A stretch of DNA of 45,716 bases from Marinilactibacillus sp042660675. GTDB lineage: Bacteria; Bacillota; Bacilli; Lactobacillales; Carnobacteriaceae_A. The position numbers were made by a program, and so were the translations under genes. A model generated the notes under the pieces. The model was not told the origin of the DNA. It saw only the letters and a program-made list of their open reading frames with translations, and ran no database searches. Where the stretch lies: assembly GCF_042660675.1 (NCBI RefSeq), contig NZ_JBHSUL010000015.1:1-45716 (forward strand), written 5' to 3'. Positions 10,061-18,008 of this stretch are shown piece after piece. Numbering within the stretch: the first letter of the stretch is position 1; every line of letters begins with the position of its first letter.

Positions 10061-10758
10061 TGAATCGTCTCCTTTATCATCGTAATTTCTTTGTTGATTT
10101 TAGATTGTTTGTCTGCATCTGGTTGCGCAGATTTGTTTAATTGAGCAAGAATATAATGAAGCTTATCTAACTCTTGAAGCCACTTTTTCTTAAACACAGC
10201 AGTTTTATGTGATAACAGAAAAGGACCAAAAGTTAATTCATGGTCGGTGTACTTGACACTTTCGAAGCTTGGTTCAGCAACAATAATCTCGTAAATTTTA
10301 TCATTCTCTTCTACGATTTCTTCAGCTACAATTTTATAGTTTTGAGTCATTAAAAATGTGCGTAAGGTTTTTTCACCGACATTCGGTTGTAGAACTAAAA
10401 TTTCTGTTCTACTAAGTTTTTTCTGAGACAGACCTCTATCTAATATATCTCTGATTAAAGCACCGCCCATTCCACAGATAGAAATGGCTGTAATTTGATC
10501 ATCTAATTGAATAACTTCTACTCCATCTCCAAATCTAACTTCAATATGATCTTCAAGATTTCTTAGTTTCACTTCATTCAATGCTTTTTCAAAAGGCCCT
10601 TTAACAACCTCTCCAGCTACGGCAAATGAGATTGCTTCACGCTGCACTAATGCACATGGAAGATAGGCATGATCAGAACCTATATCTGCTAATCTCGCAT
10701 TTTCTGGTATATAAGACGCTACACGTTCTAGTCGTTTTGATAATTGTACAGATTCCAT
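10057..10758 (-). CDS. trmK: tRNA (adenine(22)-N1)-methyltransferase TrmK
   Basis: SAM-dependent methyltransferase that makes m1A22 in tRNA (formerly YqfN). The SAM-binding motif ADIGSDHAYLP sits near residue 25, followed by the acidic loop and the conserved ISICGMGG. The C-terminal coiled helical part is present, and the length of 233 is normal. It forms a two-gene unit with the downstream nif3-like gene. In B. subtilis the same pair follows sigA; here rplY lies in between. Confidence 0.93.
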   Translation of the reverse strand: MESVQLSKRLERVASYIPENARLADIGSDHAYLPCALVQREAISFAVAGEVVKGPFEKALNEVKLRNLEDHIEVRFGDGVEVIQLDDQITAISICGMGGALIRDILDRGLSQKKLSRTEILVLQPNVGEKTLRTFLMTQNYKIVAEEIVEENDKIYEIIVAEPSFESVKYTDHELTFGPFLLSHKTAVFKKKWLQELDKLHYILAQLNKSAQPDADKQSKINKEITMIKETIQ

Positions 10759-10823
10759 CGGGCACCTCTTCTAATTTCTTATACTATAAAGTACAGTCAT
10801 TTATGTAAGTTTTAAGATCAATT

Positions 10824-10867
10824 TTAAAAAAGAAAACCCGCGAGGGTCAATTGACCACTCACAGGTT
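10824..10867 (-). terminator. Intrinsic terminator after rplY/ctc
   Basis: On the minus strand AACCTGTGAG and CTCGCGGGTT enclose the palindrome GGTCAATTGACC, giving a long stem followed by TTTTCTTTTTT. It separates rplY from trmK. Confidence 0.85.
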
Positions 10868-10890
10868 ATCCAGAGTCTTTTTTCAGAAAA

Positions 10891-11508
10891 TTATTCAGAA
10901 TCTTCTTTAGATTCACCGATAACTTCTGGTTCAGGCATTTCGTCTGAAGTTTCAGTAGTTTCTTCTTCAACTGCATCTGGAGCTGAGATAGATACAACTG
11001 TTGAGTCAGCGTCAGTTAATAATGTTGTTTCAGCATCTAACTCGATATCGCCAGCAGAAATGCTGTCTCCGATTGTCATTTTAGAAACATCTACAGTGTA
11101 TTCTGAAGGTGCACTAGCAGGAGCTACGTCAACTTCTAATTCAGAGATTGATTGAGAAACATATCCCTCAGCAATTTCTTCTTCACCAGTGATGTAAACT
11201 GGAATTGACATTGTAACTTTTTGTCCTTTAGTGAACGCAAGTAAGTCAACGTGGAACAAGATTGGCTTGATTGCTGCAGATTTTTGTTCTTTAACGAATA
11301 CTTGGTAAGTTTCGCCTTCGACGTCTACTTCAAAAACACCATTAGATCCTACTTGACGAAGCGTATCTTGTAATTCTTTTTGGTTAAGCAATACAGAAAC
11401 TGTATCTACGTCTTTACCGTAAATCGCTGCTGGTACTTTACCTTCACTTCTTGCTTTCTTTGATGCTGATGTACCTGTTTCAGTACGTTTAGTAGCTGTA
11501 ATTTTCAT
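10891..11508 (-). CDS. rplY: 50S ribosomal protein L25/general stress protein Ctc
   Basis: Binds 5S rRNA in the large subunit. The 205-residue form has the N-terminal L25 beta domain (TGTSASKKARSEGKVPAAIYG) and the C-terminal TL5/Ctc domain, ending in an acidic tail rich in Glu and Thr. B. subtilis Ctc belongs to the SigB stress regulon; here I see only a SigA-type promoter. Start is ATG behind GGAAGGTGA. The position between sigA and trmK is not the Bacillus arrangement. Confidence 0.95.
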   Translation of the reverse strand: MKITATKRTETGTSASKKARSEGKVPAAIYGKDVDTVSVLLNQKELQDTLRQVGSNGVFEVDVEGETYQVFVKEQKSAAIKPILFHVDLLAFTKGQKVTMSIPVYITGEEEIAEGYVSQSISELEVDVAPASAPSEYTVDVSKMTIGDSISAGDIELDAETTLLTDADSTVVSISAPDAVEEETTETSDEMPEPEVIGESKEDSE

Positions 11509-11575
11509 TATATTTCACCTTCCAAATTATATTATAAGTAATTAACTTATGATATTTCTATGCATTAACATAAGT

Positions 11576-11604
11576 ATTATACCAAATTCCGCAACGTAAT
11601 ACAA
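11576..11604 (-). promoter_or_regulatory. SigA-type promoter of rplY
   Basis: TTGTAT, 17 bases, then TATAAT preceded by TTTGG. The leader that follows has a 7-bp inverted repeat (ACTTATG/CATAAGT) before the ribosome binding site. Confidence 0.7.
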
Positions 11605-11635
11605 AAACAAAAGTCTTTTTAACGTGAAATGCATG

Positions 11636-11674
11636 AAAAAAAGACAGAAACCGCTCAAACAGCAGCTCCTGTCT
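11636..11674 (-). terminator. Intrinsic terminator after sigA
   Basis: On the minus strand AGACAGGA pairs with TTTCTGTCT, with further pairing inside, followed by seven T. It ends the dnaG-sigA transcript. Confidence 0.8.
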
Positions 11675-11689
11675 CATCAAATTTTCAGA

Positions 11690-12823
11690 TTATTCTAAAA
11701 AGTCTTTCAATTGTTTCGAACGACTCGGGTGGCGCAATTTTCTCAAAGCCTTAGCTTCGATCTGTCTGATACGTTCTCTAGTTACACCAAATACTTTGCC
11801 AACATCTTCAAGCGTTCTTTGACGACCATCATCTAGACCAAATCTTAATCGCAATACGTTTTCTTCACGATCAGTTAATGTATCTAGTACATCTTCCAAT
11901 TCACTTTTCAGCAATTCATATGCAGCGTTATCTGAAGGACTTGTAGCTTCATTATCTTCAATAAAATCACCTAGGTGAGAATCATCTTCTTCACCAATTG
12001 GCGTTTCAAGAGATACTGGTTCTTGAGAAATTTTAAGGATATCTCGTACTTTTTCAGTAGGAAGATCCATCTCTGCTCCAATTTCCTCAGGAGTCGGTTC
12101 ACGCCCAAGATCCTGAAGTAGCTGACGCTGGATACGAACAAGTTTGTTAATAGTTTCTACCATATGAACAGGAATTCGAATCGTTCTAGCTTGATCGGCA
12201 ATCGCACGGGTTATAGCTTGACGAATCCACCATGTAGCATAAGTTGAGAATTTAAATCCTTTTTCGTAATCAAATTTTTCTACAGCTTTCATTAGCCCCA
12301 TGTTACCTTCTTGAATCAAATCAAGGAAACTCATCCCTCTACCGACGTAACGTTTCGCAATAGATACAACTAAACGCAAGTTGGCTTCTGCTAACTCTTG
12401 CTTAGCGATAATATCACCTGTTTCGATTCGTTTAGCTAGAGCAATCTCTTCTTTAGCACTTAAAAGATCCACTCTACCGATTTCTTTAAGGTACATTCTA
12501 ACCGGGTCGTTGATTTTAACACCCGGTGGCGCAATCATTTCTTCTTTTTTAGCTTCTTCAACAATCTCTTCTTCTTTATCTAATTGTTTAGCTAAAGGAT
12601 TTCCGTCTTCGTCGACGACGCCAATACCTTCGTCTTCAATTTTTTGAATCAATTCGTCCATTTGATTTTTCTCAAGTTCAAATGGTTCTGCTAGTTTGTC
12701 AGTCAATTCAACATAAGAAATAGTTTGATCCATTTTTTTCTTTGTTTCTTTGATAACAGCTTTGACAGCTGCTTCGTAAGTTTTGTTTGATTCGTCTTTA
12801 AGTTCTTCCTTATTTTTGGCCAT
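11690..12823 (-). CDS. sigA: RNA polymerase primary sigma factor SigA (RpoD)
   Basis: Housekeeping sigma factor, 377 residues. Acidic region 1.1 comes first, then region 1.2 (DPVRMYLKEIG), region 2 (DLIQEGNMGLMKAVEKFDY, then STYATWWIRQAI), region 3 and region 4.2 (TLEDVGKVFGVTRERIRQIE). It starts with ATG 20 bases past the dnaG stop, in the conserved order dnaG-sigA of the macromolecular synthesis operon. Confidence 0.98.
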   Translation of the reverse strand: MAKNKEELKDESNKTYEAAVKAVIKETKKKMDQTISYVELTDKLAEPFELEKNQMDELIQKIEDEGIGVVDEDGNPLAKQLDKEEEIVEEAKKEEMIAPPGVKINDPVRMYLKEIGRVDLLSAKEEIALAKRIETGDIIAKQELAEANLRLVVSIAKRYVGRGMSFLDLIQEGNMGLMKAVEKFDYEKGFKFSTYATWWIRQAITRAIADQARTIRIPVHMVETINKLVRIQRQLLQDLGREPTPEEIGAEMDLPTEKVRDILKISQEPVSLETPIGEEDDSHLGDFIEDNEATSPSDNAAYELLKSELEDVLDTLTDREENVLRLRFGLDDGRQRTLEDVGKVFGVTRERIRQIEAKALRKLRHPSRSKQLKDFLE

Positions 12824-12843
12824 AGAATGGTGTGCCTCCTGAT

Positions 12844-14733
12844 TTACGCTTCTTTTGCAGTTTTTAGCTGACGATTGATATTGATAATTTCTATTGTTAA
12901 AGAGGTCTGTTTTTGCTTGTCACCAATACGCTCAGCTTCTTTTAACTCTTCTCGCTTTAATTGAAGCTTTGTGACTAGGGGTGATCGATTGGATAAAACG
13001 TCTATATAGTCCTCGATTTCTCCTGGAACAAGTTCTTCCCCAAGGTCCATCCAAAAAATTTCAGTGGCTTTCTTTTTGTGTTCTGAATCTTTTATGAAAT
13101 CCAGAAAGGCTTCTACATTGTGCTCACCCTTCTCCTTGAAATAAGACTCGTATAAGAGATAGAGGATTTGGTAATGCTCATCCGGAAATGAAAATTCATA
13201 AGAAAGACCCTGTAATGTATACCATACCTCATCATGATAAAAAAGTCTATTTAACAGCATCTTTTCTGCTTGTTCAACCGTCGTTTTCTTTACCTTGTTC
13301 TGTCGTGTAACTTGAAGCGAACTCGGTTCACTTTTTCGCTCCGCTTGTTGTTTTTTAAGTTCTTTTGTTCTGGATTTTTGTGTTTCCATCAAATATTGCT
13401 GGAATTGTTCTTTTAACGTATCTTGAGATACTTTGAATTCTTGAGATAACTGATTGAAATAGAGTTCTCTTTCAACCGGCGAGTTAACTACAGTCATTTC
13501 TTTTAAAACTTTTTCAATATAAGATAATCGTTCGCTTTCGTTTTTTAGATTGATACCTGAGCGAAAGTACTTCATCAGGAAACTCATAAACGTATCTCGC
13601 CCGTGTAGTAAAAACTCTTTGTAAGCTTCTTTTCCTCGGGAGCTAATGTAATCATCAGGATCCAGTTTCTCAGGAAAACTTGCAATATCTATATCAAAAT
13701 GTGTCTGTTCCAGAAAATACTCAGTAGCTCTTTTCGTAGCATCCAAGCCTGCTAGATCACCATCGTAGGCGATGACCACTTTATCCGTCACTCGATCCAT
13801 TAACTGAATCTGTTCGTTTGTCAAACTCGTTCCCATAGAAGCTATTCCATTTTTTACTCCTGCCTGCCAGGAAGAAATAACGTCCATAAAACCTTCAAAA
13901 AGATACACTTCACTTTCTCGCCTTATACTCGCTCTCGCTTTATCGTAGTTGAATAAAACGCGTCTCTTATTAAAGATTTCCGTTTCAGGGCTGTTAACAT
14001 ACTTAGCTGAATGAAAAGGTTTCTCAGAAGTGTTCTGCTTGGTAGGATCTTCAAATATCCTACCTGAAAAAGCAACGGTGTTTCCTTTGTCATCTCTGAT
14101 TGGAAACAGAATTCTGCCAGAAAACCGATCTAAGAGCTGACCATCATCTCGGTCAGAGAACAAACCTGTTTGCGGGAAAAGAGCCTGCTCCAAGTCTTCT
14201 TGATTGTCTAGATATAACTTTAAAGCATTTCTTTGAGGGGGAGAAAACCCTAGTTTGAATTCTTCTATGGTTTCCTTTTTCATCCCTCGATCAATCAAGT
14301 AATTGTAAGCTGCTTCCCCAACTTGAGTATTCATAAGAATATGGTGATAAAATTCCTGAGTCTTTTCGTAAATTGTAAGGAGTTTGCTATAGCGACTATC
14401 TCCACTTGGTCTAGACTGATGTGCCTGTTCTATAATTTGCTCATCAATATGGACTTCAGCAATCTCTGCAGATTTTATGACGGCTTCAGGAAAAGACACA
14501 CCTTCTATTTCTTGTATGAAAGAAAAGACATTTCCACCTCTGCCACAACTGAAGCAGTGAAAGATTTGTTTCTTTTCGTTTACTGAAAACGAGGGCGTCT
14601 TATCATCATGGAAGGGACAATGGGCAAAATGATTCTGCCCGGATTTCTTTAATTGAACATACTGTGAAACAACATCGACGATATCAGACTCTTCTCTAAT
14701 CTGAGTGATCGTTTCCTCTGGAATACGGACCAT
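12844..14733 (-). CDS. dnaG: DNA primase
   Basis: Makes RNA primers at the replication fork. The N-terminal zinc-binding domain has CPFH and, 17 residues on, CFSC (residues 39-64). The TOPRIM domain shows EGFMD near 280 and AYDGDLAGLDAT, with DPDD further on. The C-terminal helicase-binding domain is present. At 629 residues it is a little longer than B. subtilis DnaG. The ATG lies behind AAGGGAGGT. It is followed at once by sigA. Confidence 0.97.
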   Translation of the reverse strand: MVRIPEETITQIREESDIVDVVSQYVQLKKSGQNHFAHCPFHDDKTPSFSVNEKKQIFHCFSCGRGGNVFSFIQEIEGVSFPEAVIKSAEIAEVHIDEQIIEQAHQSRPSGDSRYSKLLTIYEKTQEFYHHILMNTQVGEAAYNYLIDRGMKKETIEEFKLGFSPPQRNALKLYLDNQEDLEQALFPQTGLFSDRDDGQLLDRFSGRILFPIRDDKGNTVAFSGRIFEDPTKQNTSEKPFHSAKYVNSPETEIFNKRRVLFNYDKARASIRRESEVYLFEGFMDVISSWQAGVKNGIASMGTSLTNEQIQLMDRVTDKVVIAYDGDLAGLDATKRATEYFLEQTHFDIDIASFPEKLDPDDYISSRGKEAYKEFLLHGRDTFMSFLMKYFRSGINLKNESERLSYIEKVLKEMTVVNSPVERELYFNQLSQEFKVSQDTLKEQFQQYLMETQKSRTKELKKQQAERKSEPSSLQVTRQNKVKKTTVEQAEKMLLNRLFYHDEVWYTLQGLSYEFSFPDEHYQILYLLYESYFKEKGEHNVEAFLDFIKDSEHKKKATEIFWMDLGEELVPGEIEDYIDVLSNRSPLVTKLQLKREELKEAERIGDKQKQTSLTIEIININRQLKTAKEA

Positions 14734-14822
14734 AAACGGTGACCTCCCTTCACAAGTTATTCAAAATCACGCACATTTTATTCAACGTGCTGAACACATT
14801 TAGCCTATTTTAATCAACCAAT

Positions 14823-14850
14823 AGTATATCACAGATGACTAAAAAAGCAA
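14823..14850 (-). promoter_or_regulatory. Promoter of dnaG-sigA
   Basis: TTGCTT, 16 bases, TATACT. The -35 hexamer falls inside the stem and T tract of the niaX terminator, so the two elements share bases. Confidence 0.5.
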
Positions 14851-14877
14851 ATTCCTTCTATATAGAAAAGAATTTGC
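14841..14877 (-). terminator. Intrinsic terminator after niaX
   Basis: GCAAATTC and GAATTTGC form an 8-bp stem around an internally paired loop (CTATATAG), followed on the minus strand by TTTTTT. Confidence 0.85.
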
Positions 14878-14925
14878 TCAGTAGCTAATATCTATTAAAT
14901 TATTAACTGATTACTGTTTTTTTAA

Positions 14926-15489
14926 CTAATTTTGTATTTTTTTAGATATGTTCAGTACTCGGTCACCCATTGATTTCCAAATAAATTGAGCCAATAAAAA
15001 ATCAACCATACTATGAACAATTGTCCCAACGCCTACTAATAAAAATACGACGTAGAAAAACCCTTCGGTGTAAGCTGTACCTGGAAGAATCCCGAAAAAG
15101 AATAACGAAACAATCAACATCTCGGCCCCACCATGTAAAACCCCTATTCCAATAGAGAATACCGTACTCTTAGCGGGAGAACTTAAAATCTCTTCTCTAC
15201 GGTTATATAAAATCTTAGCTCCGATATAGGCAAAAACGACATGACTCAATGCTCTTAAAACAATTACAATCGGAAAACTAGCTAATAAAAAGCCGACAGC
15301 AGAACCAATGGATACGGCGACAGCAATCCCTGGAGAGAAAAACATAGCTAAGAATATGGGTACATGACTAGCCAGTGTGAATGAAGCTGGTTCAAGCACG
15401 ACTCTAACAGGCATGACCATTGGAATGACAATTGCAATTGCCGTCAATAGTGCACTAATGGTCAATCTTAATGTATTTGTCTTTTTAAT
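14926..15489 (-). CDS. niaX: Niacin ECF transporter substrate-binding protein NiaX
   Basis: Membrane S component that captures niacin for the shared ECF module (not in this window). About six hydrophobic segments are visible; the conserved start TLRLTISALLTAIAIVIPM is typical of the family. The frame opens upstream at a TTG at 15543, but that codon lies in the -10 box and ahead of the predicted transcription start. The only good ribosome binding site, AAAGGAG, is followed eight bases later by ATT at 15489-15487, then KKTNTLRL. I take ATT as the start, giving 187 residues. Niacin specificity is inferred from the family resemblance, the adjacent niaR and the operator. Confidence 0.85.
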   Translation of the reverse strand: MKKTNTLRLTISALLTAIAIVIPMVMPVRVVLEPASFTLASHVPIFLAMFFSPGIAVAVSIGSAVGFLLASFPIVIVLRALSHVVFAYIGAKILYNRREEILSSPAKSTVFSIGIGVLHGGAEMLIVSLFFFGILPGTAYTEGFFYVVFLLVGVGTIVHSMVDFLLAQFIWKSMGDRVLNISKKIQN

Positions 15490-15520
15490 TTGAAACACTC
15501 CTTTTTTACACCAAAACTTT

Positions 15521-15540
15521 ACAGGTGTCTTTACACCTAT
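15521..15540 (-). promoter_or_regulatory. NiaR operator of niaX
   Basis: AGGTGT and ACACCT form a perfect 6-bp inverted repeat with a 4-base centre, just after the -10 box and over the expected transcription start. Position and form fit the NiaR operators known before niacin genes in Bacillota, which repress when niacin is plentiful. Confidence 0.75.
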
Positions 15541-15542
15541 CA

Positions 15543-15570
15543 AGTATAATGTATTCAGGAGAAATTACAA
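15543..15570 (-). promoter_or_regulatory. Promoter of niaX
   Basis: TTGTAA, 16 bases, TATACT. It begins within 30 bases of the niaR stop, so niaX has its own NiaR-controlled promoter. Confidence 0.7.
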
Positions 15571-15574
15571 TAGT

Positions 15575-16084
15575 TTATTTGTAAAGTAAGTTTTTCTCAC
15601 CTAAAGTTGCGGATATTTTATCAAGCGTTTCTTCATCTTTCGCCGAAATCGTGTGAGTATGAAGACCGTCAGTTAATTCTGCTAATAGTGAAGTATGATT
15701 TTTCTCAATCGCCTTTAAAAAATCATCCACATCCATCCTACTGGATATATTAAGCCCGCCTATGATTTCACCATATAAAGGATGTTCTACGATAACGTCC
15801 AGTACTTGTCCTCCATGATCAACAATGGTATACAATTCTTCCTGCGTGTGCTGGTATTGGTGCTGACAGACAATTCTTCTTTTATGAATATGTGTTTCAA
15901 CTCTTCTTATATAGCCTTTGGGTGTTGAGATAATCTCCTGACCTTCAGCTCTTAAAAGTGCAATATCTCCAACAATGACTTGTCTGCTGACTCCGAATCT
16001 TTCAGCCAACACTCTTGCTACAACTGGATGATTTGATTCAGAAAGTGTAGATAGAATCTGCTCTCTCCTTGTTTCTGCTTCCAT
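15575..16084 (-). CDS. niaR: Niacin-responsive transcriptional repressor NiaR
   Basis: Represses NAD synthesis and niacin uptake genes when niacin binds. The N-terminal winged helix (VLAERFGVSRQVIVGDIALLRAEG, shown here in part) is followed by the 3H domain, named for three conserved histidines, with YTIVDHGGQVLDVIVEHPLYGEI-like sequence. Length 169 is standard. ATG behind AGGAGG. It precedes niaX in the same direction. No NAD biosynthesis genes are present here, so its other targets must lie elsewhere. Confidence 0.93.
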   Translation of the reverse strand: MEAETRREQILSTLSESNHPVVARVLAERFGVSRQVIVGDIALLRAEGQEIISTPKGYIRRVETHIHKRRIVCQHQYQHTQEELYTIVDHGGQVLDVIVEHPLYGEIIGGLNISSRMDVDDFLKAIEKNHTSLLAELTDGLHTHTISAKDEETLDKISATLGEKNLLYK

Positions 16085-16139
16085 CTAATCCTCCTTTTAT
16101 TGAACGTATTCCAAATAAATTCACAAGTATAGTTTATAC

Positions 16140-16169
16140 AAAAAAAAGCACTCATAACAAGTGCTTTTT
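16140..16169 (-). terminator. Intrinsic terminator after the ABC transporter gene
   Basis: AAAGCACT and AGTGCTTT form an 8-bp stem followed on the minus strand by a run of T. It separates the transporter from niaR. Confidence 0.85.
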
Positions 16170-16194
16170 CATTTATAAATCATAATCTTTTTAA

Positions 16195-17910
16195 TTAATT
16201 AGCAAACTGAGCATCATAAAGACGTTTATAAGCTCCATCTAATGCCATAAGTTGCTCGTGAGATCCTTCTTCTTCAATGCCATTCGTTGTAACGACTACG
16301 ATGCGGTCTGCATTTTTGATTGTTGCCAGTCTGTGGGCAATAATCAATGTAGTACGTCCTTCTGAAAGAGAGTCGAGCGCTTCTTGTATCGCTTGTTCAG
16401 TCTCGGTATCAAGTGCCGAAGTCGCTTCATCTAAGATAAGAATCGGTGGATTTTTAAGAAACATTCTAGCAATCGACAGACGCTGTTTCTGACCGCCAGA
16501 AAGTTTGACGCCTCGCTCACCAATAATGGTATTTAAGCCGTTTGGAAGGGATTGAACAACCTCTTCTAAATTAGCTAATTGTACAGCTTTTCTAACTTGT
16601 TCGTCGTTTGCAGTTAAATCTCCATAAAGAATATTGTCTTTGATTGAGCCTGGGAATAAAAAGACATCTTGCTGAACAACACCAATTTGTTCTCTAAGAG
16701 ATTGGACGGTTAAATCATGAATGTTATGACCATCTACTTCGATACTTCCAGAATCAATTTCGTAGAATCTGGGAAGTAAATTACAGATTGTTGTCTTCCC
16801 TGCTCCACTTGGACCAACGAACGCGATCGTTTCACCTGCTTTTATGGATAGATTAACTTTATCAAGAATCGGACTATTTTCTTCATATCCAAAAGACACA
16901 TTCGTATAATCGATATTTCCAATTAAAGAATCTACTGCGACTGCGTTAGGAGAATTTTGGATTTCAGGTTCTCTAGCCAGTTCATCTTGAAGTCTTTTAA
17001 ATCCAGCAATTCCTTTGGGATAACTTTCAATCATGATGTTGACTCTTTCAATTGGACGCACAAGCACATTGGCGAACAATATAAATGCGACAAAGTCTCC
17101 ATAGGATAGTTCTCCTTGTATTGTATAGTAAGCCCCAAAGAACATCGCGAACAAGGTGATTAAGCGCATAAAGAGATAATTATAAGAACTACTAAGTCCC
17201 ATCATTTTATAAAAAAGATATTTTGATTTTTTATACGTTGTATTCAAAACTTTGAATCGCTCATCTTCGAACTCTTCATTTGCGAAAGCTTGTACAACTC
17301 TAATCCCACCGACTGAAGCTGAGATACCTGCACTAAAGCCAGCTAAATCATCATAGATGCGATTGTTTACACTAGTCATTTTTTTATTAAAGAATATGAC
17401 AGCCAAGGCGATGAGCGGAACCAGCAAAAACGTCATGATGGCTAAGCGTACATGTACGGTTAACATAAGTCCAAAAGCACCCAGTAAGGTGAAAATCGTG
17501 ATGAAAATATCTTCAGGTCCATGATGCGCAAGCTCAGCAATTTCAAATAAATCAGAAGTCAATCTAGTAATCAACTTCCCAGTTTCTCTGTTATCAAAAT
17601 ATTTAAAAGATTGCTTTTGAATATGCTTGTACAAATCCTGACGCATATCGGTTTCAATATTGGTTCCCAGTCTATGACCATAATACGTAACGATAAATTG
17701 TAATATCGTGTTGATTACATAAATGGATAGCAATCCTATAGAGACCCAGACAATTGTTGGCCATTCTTCTGTTGGCAAAATCGTATCGATTACTCTTTGA
17801 ACAATAATTGGAAAAGCCAATTCCAACATAGCAACGATAATCGCTGAAGAAAAGTCTAATGTAAATAACCATTTGTACGGTTTATAATAGCTGAAAAATT
17901 TTTTTAACAC
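16195..17910 (-). CDS. ABC exporter half-transporter (permease-ATPase fusion)
   Basis: Homodimer-type exporter of 571 residues, resembling B. subtilis YgaD and multidrug/lipid half-transporters. The first 310 residues carry six membrane segments. The ATPase domain has Walker A GPSGAGKT, Q-loop VVQQDVF, signature LSGGQKQR, Walker B ILILDEATSALD and H-loop IIAHRLAT, all intact. The start is GTG behind a weak GGGGG site, with a 13-bp RNA hairpin upstream. The substrate cannot be told from sequence. It lies between glyS and niaR, outside any obvious operon. Confidence 0.93.
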   Translation of the reverse strand: MLKKFFSYYKPYKWLFTLDFSSAIIVAMLELAFPIIVQRVIDTILPTEEWPTIVWVSIGLLSIYVINTILQFIVTYYGHRLGTNIETDMRQDLYKHIQKQSFKYFDNRETGKLITRLTSDLFEIAELAHHGPEDIFITIFTLLGAFGLMLTVHVRLAIMTFLLVPLIALAVIFFNKKMTSVNNRIYDDLAGFSAGISASVGGIRVVQAFANEEFEDERFKVLNTTYKKSKYLFYKMMGLSSSYNYLFMRLITLFAMFFGAYYTIQGELSYGDFVAFILFANVLVRPIERVNIMIESYPKGIAGFKRLQDELAREPEIQNSPNAVAVDSLIGNIDYTNVSFGYEENSPILDKVNLSIKAGETIAFVGPSGAGKTTICNLLPRFYEIDSGSIEVDGHNIHDLTVQSLREQIGVVQQDVFLFPGSIKDNILYGDLTANDEQVRKAVQLANLEEVVQSLPNGLNTIIGERGVKLSGGQKQRLSIARMFLKNPPILILDEATSALDTETEQAIQEALDSLSEGRTTLIIAHRLATIKNADRIVVVTTNGIEEEGSHEQLMALDGAYKRLYDAQFAN

Positions 17911-17952
17911 TAAATAAATGCCCCCAGTATTCTTCTATATTCCCTTTGATGC

Positions 17953-18000
17953 TGACATTAGGCAGAACAAGTTTTTCATTCAACCTGTTCTACCCTGTCA
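17953..18000 (-). repeat. Long inverted repeat between glyS and the ABC transporter gene
   Basis: Outer arms TGACA/TGTCA flank a 13-bp inner stem with an 8-base loop. The two imperfect positions are G-U pairs in minus-strand RNA but C-A mismatches in plus-strand RNA. No T tract follows, so it is not a standard terminator. Confidence 0.6.
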
Positions 18001-18008
18001 GATTCTAC

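Noticed and set aside
12381..12647. Plus-strand open frame of 88 codons opposite sigA
   Set aside because: Ser-rich shadow of the acidic region of sigA; no promoter or ribosome binding site.
14323..14586. Plus-strand open frame of 87 codons opposite dnaG
   Set aside because: It lies wholly inside a clear dnaG gene, has unlikely composition and no ribosome binding site.
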